This document shows positions 1-25,000 of a DNA stretch of 64,000 bases, piece by piece. This stretch comes from Engraulis encrasicolus (lineage: Eukaryota > Chordata > Actinopteri > Clupeiformes > Engraulidae), in contig NC_085869.1 in NCBI RefSeq assembly GCF_034702125.1, forward strand, positions 18,692,177 through 18,756,176, in the 5' to 3' direction. The position numbers and the translations under genes were made by a program. Below the pieces are notes generated by a model. It was not told the origin of the DNA, made no database searches, and was given only the letters and a program-made list of their open reading frames with translations. How positions within the stretch are numbered: the stretch's first letter is position 1; each line of letters begins with the position of its first letter.

Positions 1-540
1 ATTTCCATACATTGTTTTTTTTTGTTTTTACTTGCATCACACACTCTGATATCTCTTTATTCACCTGTGTTGTATTTTTTTTACAAGGTAGCATTGTGTC
101 GCAGAGGGACTGCTCTGGGAAACCATAGTGGTCAATCACGTCAGTGTCTTAGAATGAGAGAGAGTAACTAACTGTTCAGATGCCATGGCATAAGTATATT
201 CCTAGCTGTTTATTGTTGTACATACAAAAGGAGTGCAATATTTGCAATAACTCGTGCCGTGTTTTATTTCATACACTGTATAAAAGATGATGTTCATTCT
301 TCTTGCCAAAGCGATGAAGTGTGAAACCAGTGACGGAGCCTACTGTGGATGTAATATGAAGCTTTTACCATTTTAGTGTTCCTTTTTACCATTTTATGTG
401 TTTTAAAAGAAATCATTTTATATTTGGGGAGGGAATGGGTTTTTATTTTTATTTAACAGAATGATTATGTTCTGCTGTATTTAAACAGAATTGTCCCCCT
501 AATACTTCTCTTTTAAATAAAAAGTCAATTCAATTTCATC
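1..540 (+). other. possible 3' UTR of an upstream gene
   Basis: AT-rich sequence with no supportable coding exon, ending with an AATAAA signal at 516-521. In vertebrates the gene upstream of slc15a1 in this orientation is commonly dock9, so this may be its 3' UTR. That is inference from synteny only; no dock9 coding sequence is visible. Confidence 0.3.
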
Positions 541-828
541 TGACCTCCCCATGTTTGTTGTGTGGGCTGTGAAATATTTATTATAGCGTAGAGTACAGTA
601 GAGTAGAGTATCATGTAGGCCTATTGATCCCGAGGGAAATTAAGGTGTCAAGTAGCATACATACATACATAAGTACAGAAGAAGACACAAGGACATAACA
701 CACAACATTACACATATATTCACAAACAAATATTTATAACAATATTTCACCAGAGTGCAAGAAAATGAAGCTTATATGAAGGTGTGATTAACCTTACAGT
801 TCCGATGCTGTGTTAATCTCTTTGTCAT

Positions 829-1040
829 GGCACCTGTGGCCTAGTGGTCAAGGAGATGGGCTTTAGGTCAGAGAGTTGCAGGTTCGAATCCCACCTTTCC
901 ACTCTGGATCTCACTTCAAGGCTTCAATGTGTCATTGAGCAAGGCACCTACCTGTAACCCCACACTGTTCCAGGGACTCTAACCAGTACTATGTGCTTAA
1001 AATAAGCATCAGCAAAGTGTAATTTAATGTAATGTAATGG
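829..1040 (+). repeat. tRNA-derived SINE with AATGT tail
   Basis: Starts with a tRNA-like head (box A region TGGCCTAGTGG, box B GGTTCGAATCC), followed by the family body containing GAGCAAGGCACCTA and a tail of repeated TAATG units. The same family recurs at 4781, 36151, 41303 and, reversed, at 57266 and 60613. Confidence 0.85.
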
Positions 1041-1385
1041 TTGCATAAACCAGTTGTGCAAACACTACAAGGATACAAGGAGTTGTACTTATCATATCCA
1101 CAGAAATACTTGAGTAAAATGTGCTGTGAAATCAGAGTTAGATCTATTAGCACATTTAAGGAGAATTCCTGCCAATTTCAGAATGCAATTGTTTTGCTCA
1201 TACTACCCTTGACTTGTCAGTACCGTGCATGGCTTCTCCTTGAGTGTCTGCAAAAGACACCATAAAATAGTACACAGTCCACCCACCCCCAGGTGTTTAA
1301 TAAAAAGTCTTCACCAACACTTCTGCTAGTCAATCTCATCAGGACTTGAGCATCGCCAGTTGGCCTTACAGGCAGAACCGTAAAC

Positions 1386-1447
1386 TGGGATTTATACACT
1401 ACCTGCTCAAAACCGGAGAGGAGACTTAGTACACTTTCACTTCAGCC
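1386..1447 (+). promoter_or_regulatory. slc15a1: proximal promoter / 5' UTR of slc15a1 copy A
   Basis: A TATA/CDX-like ATTTATA at 1390-1396 lies about 50 bases upstream of the ATG. The stretch from CTGCTCAAAAC to the ATG (about 1403-1447) is almost identical to the sequence directly upstream of copy B (about 18973-19017), so both copies carry a duplicated start region. CDX2 control of PepT1 is known in mammals; use of this site is inference. Confidence 0.4.
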
Positions 1448-15086
<13,639 letters not shown>

Positions 15087-15116
15087 ACTCAAATGTGAAT
15101 CAGATGGATCGTCTAG

Positions 15117-15663
15117 CGCTGGGGAACCTATGTCTCGAGGGCCGTTTATGGCCCTTGAGGCCGTCTTATTCGGCCCCTGATACAATTTTTATGTTATGCA
15201 GTTTCACATGAAATGTGACATGTTTTGTAAAGGAATCTTAGAAATTACATTTGAGGGGGGCGCGGTGGCGCAGCGCGCTAAGCCCCCCACACTTGGGCTT
15301 GCATGCCCACGGGGACCCCGGTTCGAGTCCGGCCGGGGTCATTTCTCAACCCTACCCCATCTCTCTCCACATTCACTTCCTGTCGCACCTTCACTGTCCT
15401 ATCCGAAATAAAGGCCCAAAAAGCCCCTAAAAATATCTAAAAAAAAAAAAAAAAGAAAGAAATTACATTTGCAATACAATTAAGTTATATTTCAGAGGAC
15501 CTAGAGAATATGTGGTCTGTTGTAAAGGTGGCTACCTTCAATGTAGGCCTAATGTGCAGGGGGAAATCCAGGTTTGTGTTCATAGTATGACCCTTGGAGG
15601 ACTTTTACGGCCCCTGGAGAAATTGAAATTGGCCCCTCAAATGAATAAGGTTCCCCGCCGCTG
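15117..15663. mobile_element. hAT-like MITE in the copy A 3' UTR
   Basis: Ends CGCTGGGGAACC and GGTTCCCCGCCGCTG. GTCTAG repeats at 15111-15116 and 15664-15669. Copy B has the uninterrupted site (GGATTGTCTAGAAAA near 39060), so the insertion followed the gene duplication. A SINE is nested inside. Confidence 0.75.
15254..15457 (+). repeat. tRNA-derived SINE with poly(A) tail, 14-bp duplication
   Basis: tRNA-like head GGCGCGGTGGCGCAGCGCG with box B GGTTCGAGTCC, body ending AATAAAGGCCC, then a poly(A) tail. Flanked by AGAAATTACATTTG at 15240-15253 and 15458-15471. Different family from the TAATG-tailed SINEs. A decayed relative lies at about 15680-15875. Confidence 0.92.
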
Positions 15664-16487
15664 GTCTAGGAATTGCTGACTGTAGGGGTGCAGTGGCACA
15701 CCAAGCCAACATGCTGGACCATATACGGACAGGATTACACATGGATCGAGGATGGAGTCCGGCCTGGGTCATTTCCCAACCCTTCCTCATATCTCTCCCT
15801 CAGTCACTACCTTATCAGTCTTCACCCTCCTATCTGACCAAATAAAGGCTTAAAAGCCCCAAAAATATTTTTTGGGGAAAAAATGCTTCTCACAAACTCC
15901 CACAAACAGTGGCTCCATGACCATGAGGGGCAATGTATGGCATAGATAAAGGCTATTGTACAACAAATAGCGTTATTAGCTTGTTAATAAGTGTTGTTAC
16001 AGCTACATTGGGACACATCGCAAATATGGGAACGGATGCACTACACCATTTTATCTTGTTGAAAGACTACTGGCTGTAGAATCGAAGCAATTGTATGGTA
16101 ACATTTGGTTGCTGTTTAAGTGTTAGTTATAATGTAAGATGTTTCTTTAAAATGTGTTTTGAAAATAAGTGTTTTGTATACCTTAGACCTCTGTTTTTCT
16201 TATGTAGAAAGTCATTATTGTTAATTAGTTATTGTTTTCCTAACAGTGCTATTATATTAAGTTTTCCTAGCATTGCTAAATAGTATTGTTGAGAAATACA
16301 TACAGGGAATGTATTGATGTAAGGCCTGTAACAGATTTGTCTGTTTATTATTTCAATTTTGCCAATAAATGACCAAAACAAAGCTTCTTGTGTCATTGGA
16401 GTTCCTCACACTGCATGGTCCCCTATATGGGGTCCCTCATATAGTTCACACAGCTGGGTGTGCCTCCGATGGCCTCACAGCCAGCCA

Positions 16488-16585
16488 AACGCCATTACAC
16501 GCTGAAGAAGGGCTCTGCCCGAAACGTTCGTGGGCGAATAAACAAAGAAGAAATCTGAAGAGTGCTGTCCTTCGCTTCATTTATT
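16488..16585 (+). mobile_element. 98-bp insertion with hammerhead-like head, 14-bp duplication
   Basis: Flanked by CTCACAGCCAGCCA at 16474-16487 and 16586-16599. It contains CTGAAGA at 16500-16506, a 4-bp stem GGGC/GCCC, then GAAACGTT; CACG before the core can pair with CGTG after it. That is the conserved strand order of a type I hammerhead ribozyme with a minimal helix III. An AATAAAC-like segment follows. Ribozyme activity is inference. Confidence 0.6.
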
Positions 16586-16805
16586 CTCACAGCCAGCCAG
16601 CCAGCCCACTTCTGACACCATAGTTAAGGGGAGTAGAGTGGCTCTGCCAGGGCTCAAACCTGTGAAACCGATCCTCCTGGGATATCAAGCTGGCGCTACT
16701 GAGACACTTTTTTTGCTTGACAGTCAGATGGTACCTACAACCCAACAAACCCTACAAACAGGTAGGCCTATAAGGGGACAGACGCAAAACTGGAGCTAAA
16801 AAGTT

Positions 16806-16925
16806 TGGTAACACTTTATTTTAGGGTTACATATAAGCACTAACACAAACAATGTTAATGCCTGTATAAATAACTTGTAAGGCATGTACTAAGCAAAATA
16901 AAGTATTTGTTAAGCATGTATTCAC
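16806..16925. repeat. fragment of a GGTAACACTTTATTTTA repeat
   Basis: Begins with the GGTAACACTTTATTTTA end common in vertebrate MITEs. A similar block is at about 20469-20600. Confidence 0.5.
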
Positions 16926-17348
16926 AAATGTCTTGTTCATGCATAGTTACTAATTCTATTGCATCTGGTTGTCAAGTCAAAAACCCAGTCATCAATTGTA
17001 TCGCATCTGGTTGTCAAGTCATCCCAACGTTCTGCGCGCGTCCTTACATGCCTCCGATAGGGGCGCGTCTCAATAGATTAGGAAGTGGTGCCCGTACCAA
17101 GCAACGTACCAAGTGCAGTAGTTAATCTACTTTCTCACGAAGCCTTACTGTAGATCAAGTATGGAATAGCGGCCGACGAGGTGTCCCGATATCAAGGGAA
17201 ATAATGGACGAGGCGGAGCGGTCCCTATTCTACAGTGATGCATTGCTCAGCCCTGATGGCTTAGGCCCCCGCACTAGGCTACCTAGGGCCCCCTCATTAC
17301 CTAGGGCCCCCACACTACCCAGACCCACACTACCTTCAGTATATCATG

Positions 17349-18600
17349 AAAGTGAGTACACCCCTCACAGCTTTTGCAGATTTGAGAGTATATCTTTTCA
17401 TAGGAAAGCATTACAGAAACTTCACTTTGACACAATGGTTAGTGACCTTCTAACAACATATTTACATTATTACATTATATTGCATTTGGCAGACGCTTTA
17501 TAACCAAAGCGACTTTCAAAAGAGGACATATTCAAGCCAACATCACAAGCAAATACAATGTGCACAGGAGATATACAGAACAATAAGTGCAGTTGCAGAG
17601 GGGTTAGTTGTTGTTTTTTTTTTTTTTTTTTTTTAATTAAAGAGTAAATAACGAGTACACACACACAAACTAACTAAACTAACCATCATGTCAGGAGTCT
17701 GCCCTGGGGCAAGGCCAGTTCAAGCATTAGTCTAGTAGATTCTCTCGAAAGAGGAAGGTCTTTGGTTTGATTGAATATCAACCGTGCCGCCGCATTCTGG
17801 ATCATCTGCAGAGGTTTTAGCGCACAAGCAGGTAGGCCTGTCATGAGTGAGTTGCAGTAGTCAACGCGGGACAGGACAGTGGCCTGCACCAGTCGTTGTG
17901 TAGAATATTGTGTCAGCACAGGTCTGATATTCCGTACGTTGGACATATTTAACCGCTTAAATTTCTTTACAATCAAAATAGGCCTACAGCCATTCATGTT
18001 TGAACATGTACCCACAAAAGTGAGTACACCCCAGATTAAAATCCGGTAGAGAAGGGGCCGTGTTAGCTCGAATCATCTCGGGAAAAAAAGGGATTAAAAG
18101 GGAGGTCATCGGTGTGCGTTTCAAACCTGCTTTGCATTGAACTTTTACATTTTGAGTGTGCACCTGTCTTAAATAGATTGGTGTAAGATTTGACTGCAAT
18201 CCTATGGAGAATATCATGATCTGCTTCAGTAGTCACAGTGCATGTTGACATGCATGTTTCTTTTAGGTGTATTTCAGATTGCCAATGTTGACAGCATTCA
18301 TGCATCCCCAAACCATATCAGTCCCACTACCATGCTTGGCTATTGAGAGGATACACTTTTTTTGTAAAACTCACTTGTTTACCACCGCACATGCTTGACA
18401 CCATCTAAAGCAAATTTGTTTATCTTGGTCTCAAGAGAGATGAACAGACCAAGGATATGGATCACTGGAACCATGTCGTGTGATCTGAAGAGACCAAGAT
18501 AAACAAATTTACTTTCGATGATGTCAAGCATTTGCGGTGGTAAACAAGTGAGTTTTACAAAAAAACGTTATCCTCTCAATAGCCAAGCATGGTGGTGGGT
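17349..18600. mobile_element. decayed Tc1/mariner-like element with nested insertions
   Basis: AAGTGAGTACACCCC occurs at both 17352 and 18018, and transposase-like traces read on the minus strand (18063-18311). The blocks near 18370-18430 and 18495-18560 are inverted relative to each other. A SINE-like unit (from about 17462, GCATTTGGCAGACGC) and an L2 fragment interrupt it. Intergenic spacer between copies A and B. Confidence 0.5.
17690..17965 (-). pseudogene. L2-like LINE reverse transcriptase fragment
   Basis: The minus-strand translation contains SRVDYCNSLMTGLPA, followed by LQMIQNAAARLIFNQ, the conserved region after the RT domain in fish L2-type LINEs. Only a short 3' part remains. Confidence 0.75.
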
Positions 18601-18964
18601 GTTTAATGAAAATAATGTCTCTGGGGGGTTATAAATGAGAATCAAGAGCAATAAAACAACACCAATGGGACAGTCCAAAGTACAAAATAATGCACAAAGA
18701 TCAGGCTCAAAGAAAAAGACGTCACCAAAGTAGGCCCTAGGCAACTGTACAATCTTTACTCTATATACCTGATGATAAGATAACACTCGGCACAGAATTG
18801 TCTTGCAATTCACTTCTCCTCAATCAACATAAAGACAGTAAAGTAAAAACACAGGACACTCCCCGGCCACTTAATTACAAATGGTACACATTCCACCCTC
18901 CTCAAGCTGTCTAGGACACGTTTCAGTAATTCTCACCCTGTCAATTTCTCCTGAGATACAGTAC

Positions 18965-19017
18965 ACATTTCAGCTGCTCAAAACGGGAGAGGAGACTAGT
19001 ACACTTTCACTTCAGCC
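18965..19017 (+). promoter_or_regulatory. slc15a1: proximal promoter / 5' UTR of slc15a1 copy B
   Basis: CTGCTCAAAAC, then GGAGAGGAGACTAGTACAC up to the ATG, matches the copy A leader. The TATA-like ATTTATA of copy A is not kept; the same place reads GATACAGTACACATTT. Confidence 0.35.
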
Positions 19018-22000
19018 ATGGAAGGTGAGAAAGAAGAATAATGAAGATAAGTTTAGCCTTTTCCATACTGTACACATCCAACACTAACAGTCGCACATTT
19101 ATGATTCTACAGAGAAGGGGGATAAGGATGAGAATCGGAGGACAATTCCAAAGGTGAGGTTCATTTGCGGCATCTTTTCCCTACTTGGTGTTTGTCTTCA
19201 TTATAATTACTGGATTGGATTTATTTAAAGACAGAGTAAAGACAGAGCTGATTTTTTTTTACTGCAAATTTCAATGACACTAGACGATTTTACATAAAAT
19301 GTTTGGCCAATACGTATTTGAAGAAAACTTGACAATATTTTTTTACTGAACTGCTACATGTAGGCTACATTGCAAGCATAACTGGATTAGTGTTATCTGT
19401 GTTTATCATATGTGATCACCATATCAAAACATAGAATGTGTCTATAAAAGGTTTTGGAGGATATTTTAGTTTTTACCGTGCCAGTAATTCACTCAAATAC
19501 ACAGCCAGACCAAAAAAAGTTCCCAGCAAAAACAGGTCACACACAATAATATGTTGTTGGACCACCTTTAGCTTTGATTTGATGGCTTGTGTGTTGTTTC
19601 AATAATCATCTCTTAGGTCTGGATTTATTTCCTTCTACTGTATATGCATTATAAGGACAACTGCACTATGTTGAACATTAAGCCCCTTTTCTGAGTTGTC
19701 TGCAATGCTTTAGAGTCCCCCTAACTGTTTATCATGTTGTTAATCCCCCTAACTGTTTGTCATATCATTAACTGCTTGTCATGTTTGCTGCTGTCTCCGT
19801 TCTTTGGCTAATTGTGCATATTGCCTCAACTGGATTTAGAATGGCCGTCTATGGGCATGTCCAAACATTTGTTTTCAAGAATATGCAACTCAGTGTTCAG
19901 GAGTATTCACTAGTATTCCAATACCATTTTTGTAGTGAAACATGGCGTCTCTCGTTTTTTATGTAGCATTATGTAAATACATTTTCTTTTGCTTCATTCA
20001 CAAAATGGCAAATAATATATGACAGAAGCCATATTTCGCCTTCAAACTTGTTAGGGAATGCCAACAACCCTCCACTTAGTGAGATGTTTCGAAAACAAAT
20101 ATTTAGACTGTTTTTCTAGAACATATTTGGACATGCCAAGATGCAAGAAAACATGGTTCAGGGAGCATTTAATTATTTATTTAATCATTTATCATTATAT
20201 GGATTGGTCACCACAGAGTGCAGACTGCAACCTCGGGGAGAATCATTGGAGTGTGATGGAGAATGCTTTAACCCATTGATGCCTAAGGCACCTGCAAAAA
20301 AGGTGCTGAATGCCTGAGCCCTTTTTAAGAAAAGCTGCCCTCAGCCTATAAAAACCTAAATATCTGAACCTCTGAAGCACATAAAAACATGCAGTAAGTT
20401 GCATGTAAGCAGTAAGACCCTTATCTTTCATTAGAATGTTCATTCATCTCAAACAAACAACGATTTTGGTAACACTTCATAATACAGACTCCTTTTTAAA
20501 CATTTAAGCATTAGATAACCCTTCGTAAAACATTTGTTAACCATTATCTCTTTATTATTTCCCATTAGTTAATCATTAACATACACTTTTAATGGTTTTT
20601 GATACTGATACATATGTGGGTCAAAGACGTCCAACATGAAATTGTCCTTCAGTGCTAACGGACACTTTTGCTTATTGTAACTGTGAAAAACATGATTTTC
20701 AATTTTTTGAAAAGTGAATGCATGAAAGATAATGAAAAGAAAGAAAAATAATAATAATAAAAAAAATCTCTTATTTGCATTTACAGTAAGCAAAAATATC
20801 CGTGATGTCTTTTTTGTACACATTTTTTTTAGTTCTAACGTTCTTCCTCTATTCTGCCAGAAGGTGGAGTGCTGTGGCTACCCACTCAGCATATTCTTCA
20901 TATTGGTCACCGAGTTCTGTGAGAGATTCTCCTACTATGGAATACGAGGTACAGACAGCATTGCCTCAGTCTTCGGTGTTGTGATATTAAATATTACATA
21001 CAACATTGTCTCTGGTGCTGTATGAAGCACTGTCATCTCTCAGTGGCCTTTTGACATTTTCCTCTCTCTTCCTGACATTCCTCCAGGGATTCTGCCGTTG
21101 TACATAACGAAATTCTTGTTATGGGACACTCATAATGAATTTTATATGTACTATGCCTTTCTGGCCTGCTTGTACCTGGCACCGATCCTGGGGGGCATTA
21201 TTGCCGACTCTTGGCTCGGGACGTTCAAGTAAGCGTTATTGACTCGCATCTTCTCAATCTCACATTCCACCTCCTTCTTTATGTTCTTCATCTCATCTGG
21301 TATCTCTTCTTCATGTAGGACTATCATATACCTGTCAATTGTCTCTGCTGCTGGCCAGGTCGTATTGACTGTTAGCGCCATTGATGACATCACTGTACCA
21401 GACAATCTTACTGTTCACCGGTGAGTGGAATTTGATGTTACCATCTCGCTTTAGTCTTATAGTGCTTTAAAAACTCACAAAGAAAACACTCACAAAGATA
21501 GTGTCATTATGCATGCCAGTCCACAGAGTGAATACAAGAATTGTATTCATAGTCATGTGTGAATATTTATGTGTATTGCCTTCATGCTTATATTACTTAT
21601 ATATTATTGTGACTGTCGGAGAGATACCACAGACATGTATTCATCATGTAAACCCGGGATGGGCGACTACGAGAGAAGCTACAAAATGATAAATAACATT
21701 TTTAATATATATATATATATTTATACCGAATGTGTATTAAACCATGGCATTTTAACATGATAAACAACATTCAACTTGATAAACAACCAAATGTTCAGTT
21801 TGAAAGAAAGAGAAAAAAACTCATGTAGACTGTAGGCCTAATGCTGGCAATAAATTAAATTGAGGAGCCGCACTGAGGGAGGAGGCGGGCCGCATGTGGC
21901 CCCCGAGACTACAGTTGCCCATCCTTGATCTGAGGAGCTGTTTCCACGAAGCAGGATATTTTTATATGGATATTTTTTTCTCCTGGTTACATTGGTTTTG

Positions 22001-25000
22001 GCCTTCCGTTTCCACATAGCAGATATTTAAAATCCAGATATAAAAAAGCAGGCTATAAAAATATCCTATTTAAGGGGGCTGAAACACATTTGTTACAATG
22101 GAGGATTTATTTTTATCCATATGTTGCATTTACACGTAAACAGGAGGAAAAAAATACCCTGCTAAAAAAATATCCTGCTACGTGGAAACAGCACCTGAGC
22201 TATGCTATGCTTTCTGTCACAGGGTTCTTGCCGTGATTGGCCTGGTCCTAATTGTTTTGGGGACAGGTACAATCAGACCATGCCTACCTGCTTTCGGAGG
22301 GGACCAGTTTGAGCACCACCAGGTAAGATGGGTAGGCCTACGCTGTTTATTTGTTTATTGTCCATCACATCACATAAGCTGTGATATGATTTCACATCAT
22401 TTTTCATGTGTCATTTCATTTTTTTCAGACCAGGCAAAGGAGTATATTCTTTTCAGTGTTCTTCCTCTGCAAAGAAGCTGGATTACTTGTCTCTATTTTC
22501 ATCTCTCCGATTTTAAGACGTTAGTGGGGACATCATTCCATATCCTTACTGAATAACAATTTACTGTGATAATTTGCTATATAAATACTTTTTTGATTTG
22601 AGTTCCTTGGATGATGTCTGTTGCACCTCCCATGTGGCATATTGTGTTGTTGTAAGGCAACTTTTTATCCTTTTTACCTGATCCAAACAAATAATTTGTG
22701 TGTCAGTCGGTTTGTCTGTTAACCGAATAAATCAAAAGACATGAAAGCATTATCCTGAAATGCTAACAAATATCAACAATTGTACAGTATTCCTGTGAGG
22801 TCATGCAGTTCACTGTGGTGACCTGACAAGGACATGTTTCCTTTAGTATATGGGTCTACACTATACTGTACTTGTGTGCTTCCAAACGTTCTTAAACAGT
22901 TAGTTTAAATACCACTATATCAGAATCGTCACAATAGGACATAACTGGAATGCACAACCCTACCTCTTTTTTTAAATACAGTATATGTTCTATGTATGTC
23001 TGCTGTTGCCCAGTCTTGCACTTTATATGTCTGCATGGGTATTGTATAGGTACTCTAGGTGTAATGTACTGTATGTATATTTTCTATGTCTAATTGTCTA
23101 TGTACACACCTAGAGTCAAGAGTCTATGTCTGTCTGTATGGGAAAGTAAGAAGCAAGTAATTTCAATTCTTTGTATGACCAGCACATGTAAAGAAGTTAA
23201 CAATAAAACCGACTTGACTTGACTTGACTTGACGAAATGTGTTTCCCACCACAGGTCAGAAGTGTGGCATCCAAGTGTGCTACCCGCTTGTCTCTGGCGT
23301 GGCAGCAGCTCTGATGGTGGTTGCATTAGGTGGGTCGAACCTCATCATACTGAAAAGCCAAAGGCAATTAGAGCTTAACCGCCACTTTTACTGTATGCAT
23401 TAAATGTTAATGATAACATTCAGCATAGGCTACATTGTGTAATGTTGCTTTGTGTCCCATCAGTTGTTTTTGTTGTTGGAAGTCGAATGTATGTGAAAAC
23501 TGCTCCAACGGGAAACATCATTCTGCAGGTGTCAAAATGCATTGGTGTAAGTACTAATTAGTACATCTACATTCATGCTAGGCCTACTGCATTTTTGTTG
23601 AAGTTTTACTTTTATAAAAGTTTAATGCATAAGCGTAAGTAGCCTACAACATGTCATTTTTGTTGGTTTAAAGTTGTATTTCTGTATAGACCTACAGTCG
23701 TTTCATTATTATGGTATTATTATTTCTGGTGATCATCATCATAATTGTAGATTCAGGTTTTTCTATTTAACAGAATTGTTGATAACAAGTTGTTTAAGTT
23801 TGAAAAAGACCCAGCTGGACTATAAGAATAAGGTTGAAGAACAATGAAGGACTGGTAATGCCAGAGATGCCTGGAGAGGGCTGAATAAAATGATGGGAGC
23901 AAAAACTCATCTCGTGATAGACCCTGTCCAGTTCGCCAACAATATAAATACGTTCTACTCTAGGTTTGATATCCATGACTTTCAAAAGGAGTGTGATGAT
24001 GTGTGTGCTGGTCTGACACCTGACCCTATGATCATTCAGGAGCACACAGTGACCTCCATATTCCAGAGGCTAAACCCTCAAGGGGAGGGTGCTAAAAGAA
24101 TGTGCCAACCAACTAGGTCCAACCATCACAAAAATATTCCAACTGCTCCTCAACAGCAACTCTTATCCTACAGCCTGGAAGACAGCAACCATCATCCCTG
24201 TGCCAAAAACTCCCCAGGCCAAAACCAATAATGACTTCAGACCCATTGCCCTTACACCCATCCTCAGCAAATGCAAGGAGCACTTAATCCGCAATAACCT
24301 GACCCGCCAGGTAGCAGGTCAGTTAGACCCCATGCAATTTGCCAATCGTTCCAACAGGGGGGTGGAGGACGCTACACTCACTCTCCTAAATAACCTACAC
24401 TGTCACTTGGATAAGCCAAAGACTCACGCCCGTGTTCTTTTCATGGATTTTTCCTCAGCGACTCCGTAACCTCAAAGTCAGTTCTGACCTGGTCCTCCTC
24501 ATCAAGGACTTTCTGAAGGACAGACCTCAGCGGGTCTGCATCAAGAACTGCCTCTCTGACTCTCTGGTCCTCAACACCGGTGTTCCTCAAGGATGTGTGC
24601 TATCACCCCTGCTCTTCTCCATATACATAAATGAGCTACAGTGCAACACTGATGACCTATCCCTCATCAAGTATGCAGATGACATGGCCCTAATTGCCTG
24701 ACTAACAGCTCCCCCTACCTGCAGTACATCAACACCCTATCTGTATGGTTCGACAGCAGTTTCCTGGATCTCAATGTCTCCAAAACCAAGGAGATGTGGC
24801 TGGGAACCATGAAGAAGGGAGGCAATAAAGACTCTGGGCACACCTTCAGGCCAATCAGCATGAAGGGTCAGGAGGTGGAGCAGGTGTCTCAGTTCAAATA
24901 CCTTGGGACAGGCATAGATAGTCAGCTACAGTTCCAAGACCATGTGGACTACACCAACATGATCTCCAAAAATTTCGTGGTCCTGGACACGGATGTTAAG

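Larger units (their letters stand above)
15087..16380 (+). other. slc15a1: 3' UTR of slc15a1 copy A with poly(A) signal
   Basis: Runs from the stop at 15084-15086 to AATAAA at 16364-16369. The distal part (about 15985-16240) matches the 3' UTR of copy B (about 40005-40235), showing that the duplication included the 3' end. A hAT MITE and a nested SINE enlarge it. Confidence 0.7.

Noticed and set aside
80..180. A coding exon near the left edge (short frame ending TAG at about 127)
   Set aside because: Acceptor is weak and the peptide does not match a known C-terminus of the expected neighbour.
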